Below are positions 22,861 through 32,127 of a stretch of 64,000 nt of DNA, one piece after another. The stretch covers positions 3,100,001 through 3,164,000 of the forward strand of contig NZ_CP113949.1 of NCBI RefSeq assembly GCF_026810445.1, read 5' to 3'. Source of the DNA: Pseudomonas sp. BSw22131 (GTDB taxonomy: Bacteria; Pseudomonadota; Gammaproteobacteria; Pseudomonadales; Pseudomonadaceae). Positions within the stretch are counted from its first letter, which is position 1, and every line of letters starts with the position of its first letter. The notes beneath the pieces were generated by a model. That model had not been told where the DNA came from, did not search any database, and saw only the letters and a list, made by a program, of their open reading frames with translations. A program made the translations under genes and the position numbers.

Positions 22861-24423
22861 TCAAGCCGGCGCACTGCTACGGATCAGGTGATCGAAAGCG
22901 CTGAGCGATGCCTTGGCGCCCTCACCTATCGCGATCACGATCTGCTTGTACGGCACGGTGGTCACGTCGCCAGCCGCAAAGATGCCCGGAATCGACGTTT
23001 CACCGCGCTGATCGATCACGATCTCGCCACGAGGCGACAACTCGACCGTGCCTTTGAGCCATTCGGTGTTCGGCAGCAAACCGATTTGCACGAAGATGCC
23101 TTCCAGCTCGACAGTGATTTCCTCGTCAGTCGTACGATTTTTGTAACGCAGGCCGTTGACCTTCTGTTCGTCGCCAGTCACTTCGGTGGTCAGTGCGCTG
23201 GTCAGTACCGTCACGTTCGGCAGACTGTGCAGCTTGCGTTGCAAAACTGCGTCGGCCCGCAGGGTGCTATCGAACTCGATCAGCGTCACGTGGGACACGA
23301 TGCCAGCCAGGTCAATCGCGGCTTCAACGCCGGAGTTACCACCACCAATCACCGCGACCCGCTTGCCCTTGAACAGTGGGCCGTCGCAATGCGGGCAGTA
23401 CGCCACGCCCCTGTTGCGGTACTGCTGCTCGCCCGGAACGTTCATTTCTCTCCAGCGTGCGCCGGTGGCGAGAATGACCGTTTTGGACTTCAGCACGGCG
23501 CCGCTGGAGAACCGCACCTGGTGCAACTCGCCCGCCTTGCCCGGAATCACCTGATCGCCGCGCTGCAGGTTCATGATGTCCACTTCGTACTCTTTGACGT
23601 GTTCTTCCAGCGCGACGACCAGCTTCGGCCCTTCGGTATGCTGGATCGAGACGAAGTTCTCAATCGCCATGGTGTCCAGCACCTGACCACCGAAACGCTC
23701 GGCGGCGACACCGGTGCGTATGCCTTTACGGGCGGCGTAGACCGCTGCTGCTGAACCTGCAGGACCGCCACCCACGACCAGCACATCGAATGCCTGCTTG
23801 GCGTTGAGTTTTTCTGCCTGACGATCACCTGCGCTGGTGTCGATCTTGGCCAGGATTTCCTCAAGGTTCATCCGGCCTTGAGCAAACAGCTCGCCGTTGA
23901 GGTAAACGCTTGGCACCGACATGATCTGACGTTCGGTCACTTCCGCCTGGAACAGGCTGCCTTCTACGGCAACGTGTTGCACATTCGGGTTCAGGACTGC
24001 GAGCAGGTTCAGCGCCTGAACCACGTCAGGGCAGTTCTGGCAGCTCAGCGAGAAATAGGTTTCGAACTTGAACTCGCCGGTCAGCGAACGCGCTTGTTCA
24101 ATGGTGTCTTCGGTGGCCTTGGACGGGTAACCGCCCACTTGCAGCAGCGCCAGGACCAACGATGTAAATTCGTGCCCCATGGGCAGGCCGGCAAAGCGCA
24201 GGCTTATATTTTCGCCCGGGCTGTTCAGTGCGAACGACGGTGTGCGGGCATCGTTGCCGTCGGTATTGAGGGTGATGCGATTGGAGCTGCTGACGATATC
24301 GTTGAGCAACGACAGCATTTCCTGCGACTTCGCGCCGTCATCGAGGGACGCGACGATATCGATTGGGCGAGTGATGCGCTCCAGGTACGATTTCATTTGT
24401 GCTTTGAGATTGGCGTCCAACAT
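22861..24423 (-). CDS. ahpF: Alkyl hydroperoxide reductase subunit F
   Basis: 520 residues, normal length. The N-terminal double thioredoxin-like domain has the CxxC as SCQNCPDVV (about residue 128). The FAD domain follows with [19 protein letters not shown], the thioredoxin-reductase disulphide is [13 protein letters not shown], the NADH site is [19 protein letters not shown] and the last FAD block is [26 protein letters not shown]. It transfers electrons from NADH to AhpC to reduce peroxides. It lies 157 bp behind ahpC, separated by a terminator, so it is transcribed by read-through or its own promoter. Confidence 0.96.
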   Translation of the reverse strand: MLDANLKAQMKSYLERITRPIDIVASLDDGAKSQEMLSLLNDIVSSSNRITLNTDGNDARTPSFALNSPGENISLRFAGLPMGHEFTSLVLALLQVGGYPSKATEDTIEQARSLTGEFKFETYFSLSCQNCPDVVQALNLLAVLNPNVQHVAVEGSLFQAEVTERQIMSVPSVYLNGELFAQGRMNLEEILAKIDTSAGDRQAEKLNAKQAFDVLVVGGGPAGSAAAVYAARKGIRTGVAAERFGGQVLDTMAIENFVSIQHTEGPKLVVALEEHVKEYEVDIMNLQRGDQVIPGKAGELHQVRFSSGAVLKSKTVILATGARWREMNVPGEQQYRNRGVAYCPHCDGPLFKGKRVAVIGGGNSGVEAAIDLAGIVSHVTLIEFDSTLRADAVLQRKLHSLPNVTVLTSALTTEVTGDEQKVNGLRYKNRTTDEEITVELEGIFVQIGLLPNTEWLKGTVELSPRGEIVIDQRGETSIPGIFAAGDVTTVPYKQIVIAIGEGAKASLSAFDHLIRSSAPA

Positions 24424-24466
24424 GAGGCGGCTTCCTTTTCAAAAGATGTAAATACTTTTCAAACTT

Positions 24467-24508
24467 AAAAAAAAACGCCCAAGCGTTGACCGCCCGGGCG
24501 TTTTTTTG
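24467..24508 (-). terminator. Terminator between ahpC and ahpF
   Basis: Stem AACGCCC / GGGCGTT flanked by A-run and T-run, so it can work in either direction. It would give excess ahpC over ahpF transcript. Confidence 0.8.
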
Positions 24509-24580
24509 GGGGCGATGCGGTTTACGTGCTCAAGAGCTCATCGCTCCCGGTCTCCATGATCGAGACCTGAGTATCGGTAA

Positions 24581-25144
24581 TCAGATCTTGCCGACCAGAT
24601 CCAGCGACGGGGCGAGAGTGGCCTCGCCTTCTTTCCACTTGGCTGGGCACACTTCACCTGGGTGAGCAGCGACGTACTGAGCAGCCTTGATTTTGCGCAG
24701 CAGCTCGGAAGCGTCGCGACCAACACCGCCATCGTTCAGCTCAACGATTTTGATCTGACCTTCCGGGTTGATCACGAACGTGCCGCGGTCAGCCAGGCCA
24801 GCTTCTTCGATCAATACGTCGAAGTTGCGAGAGATGGTCAGAGTCGGGTCGCCGATCATGGTGTAACGGATTTTGCCGATAGCTGGCGAAGTGTTGTGCC
24901 AGGCAGCGTGAGCGAAGTGGGTGTCGGTCGACACGCTGTAGATCTCAACGCCCAGCTTCTGGAAAGCTTCGTAGCTATCAGCCAGGTCTTCCAGCTCAGT
25001 AGGGCAAACGAAGGTGAAGTCAGCCGGGTAGAAGAACACAACAGACCATTTGCCTTTCAGGTCTGCGTCCGACACTTCTACGAAGTCGCCGTTGCGATAT
25101 GCAGTCGCTTTGAACGGTTTTACTTGGCTGTTAATGATAGGCAT
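24581..25144 (-). CDS. ahpC: Alkyl hydroperoxide reductase peroxiredoxin AhpC
   Basis: 187 residues, a typical 2-Cys peroxiredoxin of the AhpC1 class. The peroxidatic cysteine is in [10 protein letters not shown] (about residue 47), the resolving cysteine in GEVCPAKWK (about 166), and the structural GDPT and DRGTFVI blocks are normal. It reduces hydrogen peroxide, organic peroxides and peroxynitrite in the cytoplasm using AhpF. AGGAG lies 9 bp upstream of ATG 25144. An OxyR-type operator lies 69-105 bp upstream. Confidence 0.97.
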   Translation of the reverse strand: MPIINSQVKPFKATAYRNGDFVEVSDADLKGKWSVVFFYPADFTFVCPTELEDLADSYEAFQKLGVEIYSVSTDTHFAHAAWHNTSPAIGKIRYTMIGDPTLTISRNFDVLIEEAGLADRGTFVINPEGQIKIVELNDGGVGRDASELLRKIKAAQYVAAHPGEVCPAKWKEGEATLAPSLDLVGKI

Positions 25145-25212
25145 CCGGTGAATCTCCTAAGGGTTGTGAATTCAATGAGGGGAATCTTACGCACAATCGC
25201 TGGCATCGGCTC

Positions 25213-25249
25213 ATTGGCAAAGCTGATGTGCACGATTGGTTTTCACTAT
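25213..25249 (-). promoter_or_regulatory. Candidate OxyR operator of ahpC
   Basis: Plus-strand tetrads ATTG, TGAT, ATTG and CTAT are each separated by exactly seven bases, matching the OxyR pattern ATAG-N7-CTAT-N7-ATAG-N7-CTAT at 12 of 16 positions. The last tetrad overlaps the stop codon of the upstream recombinase gene. Confidence 0.65.
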
Positions 25250-26208
25250 AAAAGATCTTTATTAATAGAAGAAATCTGTATCGATCCCTGAGCGGATCCG
25301 TCGAACGCCACAAAGGGCGACGCTTCGATGTAGCGCATGGCCGATTTGATGTCTTTCCAGCCGACGTAACTCATCAATGATTTAAGGTCCCAACCACTGC
25401 GGTGTGCCCAGTTGGCAAAGCCGCGGCGCAGGGAATGACTGGTGTATTGGCCGGCAGGAATACCGGCGCGCTCCAATGCTAGGCACAGCATAGGGATGAC
25501 GCTGTTGGCGTGCAGCCCCGCGTCACCCAGGTTGCCCCAACGGTCCACTGCCCTGAACACCGGGCCGCTCGACAGCCCGCAACAGTCAATCCAGTCTATG
25601 TAGGCCTGTACCGGGCAGAGACGCTGCAACGCCGGGGTCTGCAGCGTGGTGCCAAGGTTGTCGCGATCGCTTTTGCTGCGCGGCAAGTACAGCGTGATAC
25701 CGGAACCGGTCACCGCCCTGACGTGCTCGATCTGCAGTCGGCACAGCTCATCACTTCGAAACCCTCGCCAGAACCCCAGCAGGATCAGCGCACTATCGCG
25801 CCGGCAACGCATCACTGTGGATCTATCACCTTGATCCGCTGCCTGATCCGCCTGTTGATCAAGCCAGCCGATGACCTGCTCCAGATGCTGCAACTGCAAG
25901 GGCTCGGCTTGTTTTTCCTGAGCCGGGTGCAACGCACGGATGCCCTTGAACACCTTGCGTACCACCGGCGCCTTGGTCGGGTCGGCAAAGCCCTGACTGT
26001 TGTGCCACTGCGCGAGCGCGGACAGACGTAATTTGAGCGTGTTGATCGAGAGCGCCCCCGCGTAAGCGGCCAGATAGCGCGCAACGCTTTCAGCCGTCGC
26101 TGGCAAAAAACCACCCCACTCCACTTCGAAATGCTCTATCGCAGCGCGATAGCTGCGGCGAGTGTTATCGCGAGTGGCGGCTTCCAGGTATCGCTCAAGC
26201 TCGTTCAT
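25246..26208 (-). CDS. Stand-alone tyrosine recombinase/integrase
   Basis: 320 residues. A SAM-like core-binding domain at about 1-100 (RRSYRAAIEHFEVEWGGFL, NTLKLRLSALAQWHNSQGF) precedes the catalytic domain. The catalytic set is complete: R in FWRGFRSDELCRL, K in PRSKSDR, HxxR in SHSLRRGFAN, W replacing the second H in GWKDIKSAM, and Y in RYIEA. The ATG 26208 is preferred over a longer frame. It stands alone, with no phage or ICE genes. It is divergent from a KfrA-like gene, and its stop codon touches the ahpC operator. The recombination site is unknown; two palindromes in the divergent region are candidates. Confidence 0.9.
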   Translation of the reverse strand: MNELERYLEAATRDNTRRSYRAAIEHFEVEWGGFLPATAESVARYLAAYAGALSINTLKLRLSALAQWHNSQGFADPTKAPVVRKVFKGIRALHPAQEKQAEPLQLQHLEQVIGWLDQQADQAADQGDRSTVMRCRRDSALILLGFWRGFRSDELCRLQIEHVRAVTGSGITLYLPRSKSDRDNLGTTLQTPALQRLCPVQAYIDWIDCCGLSSGPVFRAVDRWGNLGDAGLHANSVIPMLCLALERAGIPAGQYTSHSLRRGFANWAHRSGWDLKSLMSYVGWKDIKSAMRYIEASPFVAFDGSAQGSIQISSINKDLL

Positions 26209-26269
26209 CACGCGACATCTCCGCAGGTGTACCGAATCAGGGTTGAAAAAGGCGCGCAAAACCCGTGAC

Positions 26270-26294
26270 GCGGGATAATACCAGTATATCCCGC
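26270..26294. promoter_or_regulatory. 8-bp inverted repeat GCGGGATA / TATCCCGC
   Basis: Perfect arms at 26270-26277 and 26287-26294 with a 9-nt spacer, 62 bp upstream of the recombinase start. It may be an operator or a recombinase core-type site. Confidence 0.5.
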
Positions 26295-26330
26295 TTCAAA
26301 AAATCAAAAATATAGCGCAGAATCTCTGGC

Positions 26331-26371
26331 TTTCGTAGTACGTATTATTTGATACGTACCACAGTACGAAA
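26331..26371. promoter_or_regulatory. Nested palindrome upstream of the KfrA-like gene
   Basis: Inner arms GTACGTAT (26338-26345) and ATACGTAC (26352-26359) are perfect with a 6-nt spacer. Outer arms TTTCGTA (26331-26337) and TACGAAA (26365-26371) are also exact, with CACAG inserted on the right. It ends 14 bp before the ATG at 26386, where a self-repressor such as KfrA would bind. Confidence 0.6.
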
Positions 26372-26385
26372 TCGTAGGAGACAGT

Positions 26386-27384
26386 ATGGCTCGCGGCGGC
26401 GTAAACAAGGCAGTGGTGCAAGCGGCGCGTCTGGCATTGCTTGCCCGCGGCGAAAACCCCAGCATCGACGCAGTACGTATCGAGATGGGCAATACCGGCT
26501 CTAAAACCACGATCCACCGCTACTTGCGCGAGCTCGATGAAGGGGCAAGCGAACGGCCTCTTCCAGAGATAGAAGACGAACTGACCGAATTGGTGGCGCA
26601 TCTTTCGCAACGCTTGAAGGCTCAGGCGCAGGAGCGCCTGGACGAAGCAGTGGCAAGGCTCGATGCCAAAGAAGCACTGATGCGCGAGGCGCTGAACAGC
26701 GCAGAAAAGCAGCTGACTGAATTGAATGGGCGCTATCAGGCACAGACAGAAACCCTTGATGCACACACCACCGCACTGGCTTCGACCCGCGCCGCGCTGC
26801 AATCGGAACAGACTGAAAACGCACGCCTGGACCAGGCACTCAACGACATGACCTCAAGGCTTGCAGACAAGGACCAACAGGTGCGCTCGCTCGAAGAGAA
26901 GCACCTGCATGCCAGGGATGCACTCGAACACTTCCGCAACGCCACTAAAGATCAACGCGACCAAGAACTGCGGCGCCACGAGCATCAAGTCCAGCAAGTG
27001 CAGATGGAGTTGCGCCAGGCGCAGCAACAGGCCTCGGTTCGCCAGGACGAGCTGACTCAACTGAACAGAGACAATGAGCGCTTGTTAGCCGAAGCCCGGC
27101 TTGTGGCCAGAGATTTGAAAGCGCGCCAGGCTGACCTTGGCGTTTCAGAAGAAAGAGCGACCGCTTTGGGCGATCAATGCAAACACGCAGAAACACACTG
27201 CGCCCTGCTCCAGGACCGTCTGCAACAGGCTGCGAACGAAACCGAAGCACTCAAGCAGCGGGTCATCGAACGCGAACAACAGAGTCGGGTACTGGAACTG
27301 ATCCTGATCAAGACCGAAGTTGCGCTTGAGCAACTGCGGACCGAAAAAGCTCAGCCCGCCGAGGAGCCAGACCTGCCAGCTTAA
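26386..27384 (+). CDS. KfrA-like DNA-binding coiled-coil protein
   Basis: 332 residues. The first 60 form the KfrA_N-type DNA-binding domain (VNKAVVQAARLALLARGENPSIDAVRIEMGN, then GSKTTIHRYLREL). From about residue 70 to 320 it is an almost unbroken Gln/Glu/Arg/Ala-rich coiled coil. Plasmid KfrA proteins bind their own promoter and aid stable inheritance as a nucleoid-like mesh. Here the gene is chromosomal and divergent from a tyrosine recombinase with an extensive palindrome in between, so the pair is probably one module. A good ribosome-binding site (TAGGAGA) precedes ATG 26386. The 3' end shares TTAA with the histidine kinase stop. Function on a chromosome is unknown. Confidence 0.82.
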   Translation: MARGGVNKAVVQAARLALLARGENPSIDAVRIEMGNTGSKTTIHRYLRELDEGASERPLPEIEDELTELVAHLSQRLKAQAQERLDEAVARLDAKEALMREALNSAEKQLTELNGRYQAQTETLDAHTTALASTRAALQSEQTENARLDQALNDMTSRLADKDQQVRSLEEKHLHARDALEHFRNATKDQRDQELRRHEHQVQQVQMELRQAQQQASVRQDELTQLNRDNERLLAEARLVARDLKARQADLGVSEERATALGDQCKHAETHCALLQDRLQQAANETEALKQRVIEREQQSRVLELILIKTEVALEQLRTEKAQPAEEPDLPA

Positions 27385-29066
27385 TCCGCGTCGAGCAGGC
27401 CGCGCACGCGCAACGACAGATCATCGATACTGAAAGGCTTTGCTAGCATGTCCATACCTTCGCCCAGAAAGTCACCACGCACCTGGGCATTACGCGCGTA
27501 GCCGGTGACAAACAACACCCTCAACTGCGGACGGTGCTGGCGGGCAATCTCCGCTAGCTGTCGACCATTCATACCAGGCAATCCGACGTCGGTCACCAGC
27601 AGATCAATCGGCTCGGCGCCCTGCACAATCAGCAGCGCGGCCGGACCGTCCGGTGCATCGACCACGCGATAGCCCAGATCAGTCAGCGCATCAATCACCA
27701 GCATGCGCACTTCCGGCTCATCCTCCACCACCAGCACCGTTTCGCCCTGACCACCCTTGAGCTGTACCGGGCTTTCAGCGTTGTCGAAGAGAGGTTGCGG
27801 CAGTCCAGCACGACACGGCAGATACAGCTCGATGCGCGTGCCTTTTCCGACAACGCTATCGAGCTGCACATGGCCTCCGGTCTGACTGACAAAGCCGTAC
27901 ACCATGGACAATCCCAACCCCGTGCCCTGCCCGATGGGCTTGGTGGTAAAGAAGGGATCAAAAGCGCGGGCAATCACATCGGGCGGCATGCCACACCCGG
28001 TGTCCTGAACGCTCAGTCGGACATAGTCATCAGCCGTCAGGCCTTCCGGGGCCGTAGCAGCCGGCACCATGTCGGTACCAATAAGCAGCCGGCCGCCTTC
28101 GGGCATCGCATCCCGGGCGTTGATCACCAGATTCAACAGGGCGTTTTCCAGCTGATGCTCATCGGTCGTTGCCCTGCGCATCTGACTGCACAGGTCGATC
28201 TCCAGCTCAATGTGCTCGCCCAGCGTGCGCCGCAGCAGATCCTCCATCGAGACCACCATGCCGTTGATCTCGACGGGCTGCGGGTTCAAGGACTGGCGAC
28301 GGGCAAACGCCAGCAGTCGATGGGTAAGCGCAGCTGCCCGGTTAGCCGAGCTCACCGCTGCGTCGATGTACCGGCCAACCTCCTCGATACGCCCGGCAGC
28401 GACACGGCGCTGCACCAGGTCCAGCGCCCCGAGCACGCCCGTCAGCATGTTGTTGAAGTCATGTGCGATACCGCCAGTGAGCTGCCCAATGGCGTCCATT
28501 TTCTGCGCGTGTCGCAGGGCATCTTCCGCAATTGCCCGTTCGCTTATTTCAACCTGCAGCAGCTCGTTGGCTGTTGCCAGTTCGCGCGTGCGCTCAGCTA
28601 CCCGCTGTTCCAGGCTTTCATTGAGTTCGCGTAACGCTTCTTCGGCGCTCACTTGGGCGGTGATGTCGGTGTTGGTGCCCAGCCAATAAGTAATGCCCCC
28701 CTGATCATCCCGAATCGGCAATGCCCGCGACAAGAACCAGCGATATGACCCGTCTTTGCCCCGCAGCGGGAACGTGTCTTCCCAGACCGAGCCCGTTGCA
28801 AAGCAGCGCATTATTCGGGCGTCGACGCGTTCGAGATGATCTGGGTGATGAAGCGAGCGCCAACCCAGGGCGAGCATGGCTTCAAGCGAGGTACCGGTGT
28901 AGCTGTACCAGCGCGCGTTGTACCAATAGATTTCGCCGCTGGGATCGGCAATCCACGCCAGCTGGCTCATGTTATCCGCCAGGGTGCGAAACTGCCGCTC
29001 GCTCTCTCGCAGAGACTGGGTCGTCGCAGGCGAATTATCGTCGGGTCCGACTCGGTTCAGAGGCAT
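27381..29066 (-). CDS. PAS-domain hybrid sensor histidine kinase
   Basis: 561 residues from ATG 29066; an in-frame TTG seven codons earlier with AAGGA ahead is an alternative. Order: one PAS/PAC domain at about 20-140 (RTLADNMSQLAWIADPSGEIYWYN to WLGTNTDIT), a coiled coil, HisKA with H in GGIAHDFNNML, HATPase_c with NLVINARDAMPEGG, DTGCGMP and GTGLGLSMVYG, and a C-terminal receiver with the phospho-Asp in LLVTDVGLPGMNG and K in MLAKPFS. There is no membrane segment, so it senses a cytoplasmic signal, possibly through PAS. There is no unlinked regulator nearby. It overlaps the convergent KfrA-like gene by four bases. Confidence 0.9.
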   Translation of the reverse strand: MPLNRVGPDDNSPATTQSLRESERQFRTLADNMSQLAWIADPSGEIYWYNARWYSYTGTSLEAMLALGWRSLHHPDHLERVDARIMRCFATGSVWEDTFPLRGKDGSYRWFLSRALPIRDDQGGITYWLGTNTDITAQVSAEEALRELNESLEQRVAERTRELATANELLQVEISERAIAEDALRHAQKMDAIGQLTGGIAHDFNNMLTGVLGALDLVQRRVAAGRIEEVGRYIDAAVSSANRAAALTHRLLAFARRQSLNPQPVEINGMVVSMEDLLRRTLGEHIELEIDLCSQMRRATTDEHQLENALLNLVINARDAMPEGGRLLIGTDMVPAATAPEGLTADDYVRLSVQDTGCGMPPDVIARAFDPFFTTKPIGQGTGLGLSMVYGFVSQTGGHVQLDSVVGKGTRIELYLPCRAGLPQPLFDNAESPVQLKGGQGETVLVVEDEPEVRMLVIDALTDLGYRVVDAPDGPAALLIVQGAEPIDLLVTDVGLPGMNGRQLAEIARQHRPQLRVLFVTGYARNAQVRGDFLGEGMDMLAKPFSIDDLSLRVRGLLDAD

Positions 29067-29175
29067 AGATGCCGGCAAGCTCTTGCTGTTCAAAAGGGGT
29101 CCATCCTTATTCGGGTCTTTCGACCCCGGCCTTGTCCATTCAGACCGGGTTCCTGCAATTGCGCTCAGCGGCCGG

Positions 29176-30534
29176 TCAGCGAGTAGCCGTGCGCATGGTG
29201 ACGAACTCTTCAGCAGCCGTCGGATGAACGCCAATCGTGTCATCGAAAATGCGCTTGGTGGCGCCAGCTTTGATTGCGATCGCCAGGCTTTGCACGATTT
29301 CCCCCGCATCCGGGCCGACCATATGGCAACCCAGCACCTTGTCGGTGTCGGCATCGACTACCAGCTTCATCAACGTACGCTCCTGATCATCGGTCAGGCT
29401 GAGCTTCATGGGGCGGAAGCGGCTCTCGAATACCTTGACCTCGTGCCCGGCTTTTTTAGCCTCTTCTTCGGTAAGACCCACTGTGCCGATATTGGGGAGG
29501 CTGAACACCGCCGTCGGAATGTGATGGTAGTCCACAGGGCGGAATTCGTCGGGCTTGAACAGGCGACGAGCCACTGCCATGCCTTCGGCGAGCGCCACCG
29601 GAGTCAGCTGAACTCGACCTATTACATCGCCAAGAGCGAGAATTGACGGCTCAGTGGTCTGGTAGTCCTCATTGACCTTGACGAAGCCCTTGTCGTCGAG
29701 CTGGACATTGACGGTTTCCAGCCCGAGATTGTCGAGCATCGGACGTCGGCCTGTGGCGTAAAAAACACAGTCGGTGTTAACCGAACGACCGTCTTTCAAG
29801 CTCACCTGCAAGGTGCCATCGGAGAGTCTTTCAATGCTCGCGACGTCGGTATTGAACTGGATGTCCATGCCGTGCTTGATCAATTCTTCGTGCAGGTGCT
29901 TGCGCACACTGCCGTCGAAGCCGCGCAGAAACAGTTCTCGGCGGTACATGAGCGTGGTTTCGGCGCCAAGGCCGTTGAAGATAGAGGCGAATTCAACAGC
30001 AATATAACCACCACCCACCACCACGATGCGGCGCGGCAGTTTGTCGAGGAAGAACGCCTCGTTGGAGGTGATCGCGTGCTGATTGCCAGGGAACTCAGGC
30101 ACCTGAGGCCAGCCACCCGTCGCAATCAGGATATGTTCGGCAGTGTGCACCTGGCCGTTGATTTCGACTTCATGAGGCCCGCGCAATTTGGCGTGGCCTT
30201 CCATCAACGTCACGCCACTGTCCACCAGCAGCTTGCGGTAAATGTCATTGAGCCGATGAATTTCACGATCTTTGTTGGTGATCAGGGTCGCCCAGTCAAA
30301 CGAGGTCTTGCCCAAGGTCCAGCCAAAGCCCTTGGCGTGCTCGAACTCTTCGGAGAAGTTGGCTCCATACACCAGAAACTTCTTGGGAACGCAGCCGACA
30401 TTCACACAGGTGCCGCCCAGATAACGGCTTTCGGCAACCGCCACACGCGCACCAAAACCAGCAGCGAAACGTCCGGCACGTACGCCGCCTGAGCCCGCGC
30501 CAATTACAAAAAGGTCGAAATCGTAAGCCATCAT
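29176..30534 (-). CDS. gor: Glutathione-disulphide reductase
   Basis: 452 residues. FAD site [16 protein letters not shown], redox disulphide [17 protein letters not shown] site [15 protein letters not shown] with the arginines in [11 protein letters not shown] that favour NADPH, and the C-terminal active-site [10 protein letters not shown] with the His-Glu pair. It reduces glutathione disulphide to two GSH in the cytoplasm. MMAYD allows start at 30534 or 30531. It lies near ahpC/ahpF and gloA, which also deal with oxidative or electrophile stress, but is not in one operon with them. Two hairpins separate it from galU upstream. Confidence 0.96.
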   Translation of the reverse strand: MMAYDFDLFVIGAGSGGVRAGRFAAGFGARVAVAESRYLGGTCVNVGCVPKKFLVYGANFSEEFEHAKGFGWTLGKTSFDWATLITNKDREIHRLNDIYRKLLVDSGVTLMEGHAKLRGPHEVEINGQVHTAEHILIATGGWPQVPEFPGNQHAITSNEAFFLDKLPRRIVVVGGGYIAVEFASIFNGLGAETTLMYRRELFLRGFDGSVRKHLHEELIKHGMDIQFNTDVASIERLSDGTLQVSLKDGRSVNTDCVFYATGRRPMLDNLGLETVNVQLDDKGFVKVNEDYQTTEPSILALGDVIGRVQLTPVALAEGMAVARRLFKPDEFRPVDYHHIPTAVFSLPNIGTVGLTEEEAKKAGHEVKVFESRFRPMKLSLTDDQERTLMKLVVDADTDKVLGCHMVGPDAGEIVQSLAIAIKAGATKRIFDDTIGVHPTAAEEFVTMRTATR

Positions 30535-30600
30535 TTTCTCCTAAGCTGGGGGCTAGCATAACCGCTAAAACGGTGCCGTCCAGCGCTGTAAGACAGAAAC

Positions 30601-30628
30601 GACAAAGCCACCCGAAGGTGGCTTTGTC
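30601..30628 (-). terminator. 12-bp perfect hairpin between galU and gor
   Basis: GACAAAGCCACC / GGTGGCTTTGTC with loop CGAA. The stem itself contains the A/T-rich ends; it could terminate galU transcription. Confidence 0.7.
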
Positions 30629-30644
30629 CTAAATACAGATGCAC

Positions 30645-30672
30645 GACCAAAGCCCATACAACGGCTTTGGTC
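30645..30672 (-). terminator. Second hairpin directly after galU
   Basis: GACCAAAGCC / GGCTTTGGTC with loop CATACAAC, ending 6 bp from the galU stop. No U-tract of its own; with the next hairpin it forms a tandem pair. Confidence 0.55.
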
Positions 30673-30678
30673 CGAGGC

Positions 30679-31509
30679 TTACAGCTCTTTGTAGAAGTGC
30701 TCGAAGCAGAAGTTGGTGGCCTCAACGTAACCCGCAGCACCACCGCAGTCGAAGCGCTGGCCTTTGAATTTGTAGGCCAGCACGTTGCCTTCTGTAGCTT
30801 GCTTCATCAGGGCGTCAGTGATCTGGATTTCACCACCCTTGCCTGGCCCGGTCTGCTCGATCTTCTCGAAAATATCAGGCGTCAGGATGTAGCGGCCGAT
30901 GATCGCCATGTAGGTTGGCGCATCTTCAGGCTTTGGCTTTTCAACCATATTGGACACGCGGAACAGACCCGGCTCGATCTCTTCACCAGCGATGATGCCG
31001 TATTTGTGGGTTTGATCCTTGGGCACTTCCTGAATGGCAACGATCGAGCACTTATAGTAATTGTGCAGCTCGACCATCTGCTGCAGAACCCCGTCACCTT
31101 CGGTGTTGACGCACAAGTCATCAGCCAGGACCACGGCAAAGGCTTCATTGCCGATCAGAGGACGACCGCTGAGAATCGCGTGACCCAGGCCTTTCATTTC
31201 GGTCTGACGGGTGTAAGAGAAGCTGCACTCGTCGATCAGCTTGCGGATACCGACCAGGTACTTCTCTTTGTCGGTGCCCTTGATTTGGTGTTCCAGCTCA
31301 TAACTGATATCGAAGTGGTCTTCCAGCGCGCGCTTGCCACGACCGGTCACAATGGAGATTTCAGTCAGGCCGGCGGCCAGAGCTTCTTCCACGCCATATT
31401 GGATCAATGGCTTGTTAACAACTGCCAGCATTTCTTTTGGCATGGCTTTGGTCGCTGGCAAAAAGCGAGTGCCGTAACCGGCTGCAGGGAACAAGCATTT
31501 CTTGATCAT
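30679..31509 (-). CDS. galU: UTP-glucose-1-phosphate uridylyltransferase
   Basis: 276 residues, near the standard length. The nucleotide-binding loop is FPAAGYGTRFLPATKAMPKEML, and KPLIQYGVEEA, ADDLCV and GGEIQITDAL are the expected conserved blocks; the sugar-phosphate lysine is in VEKPKP. It makes UDP-glucose for LPS core, exopolysaccharide and other glucans. It is a single gene between hairpins on its 3' side and a 300-bp region on its 5' side. No oddity seen. Confidence 0.96.
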   Translation of the reverse strand: MIKKCLFPAAGYGTRFLPATKAMPKEMLAVVNKPLIQYGVEEALAAGLTEISIVTGRGKRALEDHFDISYELEHQIKGTDKEKYLVGIRKLIDECSFSYTRQTEMKGLGHAILSGRPLIGNEAFAVVLADDLCVNTEGDGVLQQMVELHNYYKCSIVAIQEVPKDQTHKYGIIAGEEIEPGLFRVSNMVEKPKPEDAPTYMAIIGRYILTPDIFEKIEQTGPGKGGEIQITDALMKQATEGNVLAYKFKGQRFDCGGAAGYVEATNFCFEHFYKEL

Positions 31510-31816
31510 AGGAGTCCTTGAAGAGCTGGGGGTGTTTCGGCGCAGTCTAATCAGGCGGCGGTCACCTTACAATGCCCGCCACTGGCCGTTCAATGCCATG
31601 GTAGAGGAGTCCAGACGCAGATAGTTCCATCACCTCAATGATATTGCGCTAATCCTGCGCCATGATGCATTCGGTCTACTCCAACGGCAGAAGTTTGACG
31701 CCCGGACCTTGACCCTTTGCATGGATTGCGCGCTGATCACATGCCCGGTTGCAGGCGACAGTTTGCGGTCGGCGCCTTATCATGCGAGACCCCTGCTTCC
31801 TGAACGAGATGGATAC
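31510..31816. other. Intergenic region between galU and a small ORF
   Basis: 307 bp carrying the galU promoter on minus and probably the promoter for the 61-residue protein on plus. No further gene or repeat recognised. Confidence 0.4.
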
Positions 31817-32002
31817 ATGTCCGACGTAAAAACCGTGAACGGCTACGCGATCAAAAAACTTGCCGACAACCAGTGGTGGGTCTGCGGCCTTGGCGATGAG
31901 GCGATTGCCGGCCCGTTCCCGACTGAGAACCTGGCAATCGAAGTAGCTGCGGTGTTCGAAGACACACCGGCGCCACGTCGTCGCTCAGACCCTAAAAGCT
32001 GA
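31817..32002 (+). CDS. Small conserved hypothetical protein (61 aa)
   Basis: 61 residues from the ATG at 31817: MSDVKTVNGYAIKKL, then WWVCGLGDEAIAGPFPTENLA and a basic tail PRRRSDPKS. It looks like a small soluble alpha/beta protein. A weak GAG lies upstream. Longer reading from 31709 would start in non-coding-looking sequence. The composition and in-frame stops elsewhere support it as real. Its function is unknown. Confidence 0.6.
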   Translation: MSDVKTVNGYAIKKLADNQWWVCGLGDEAIAGPFPTENLAIEVAAVFEDTPAPRRRSDPKS

Positions 32003-32127
32003 CGCTGAACGCCGGGGAGGTCGCTGCAGTAATTGATTTCGGTGATGCCGGAACGATGGCACCTCCTACCAGTCGAACGAAAGCTGTCAACAACCTTCCC
32101 CCGGCTCTCACCACGAAGCATTCCAAC

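Noticed and set aside
25246..27384. Prophage or integrative element at the recombinase
   Set aside because: No structural, replication, conjugation or lysis genes on either side, and flanks are housekeeping genes (ahpC, gor, galU); no direct repeats suggesting att sites were seen.
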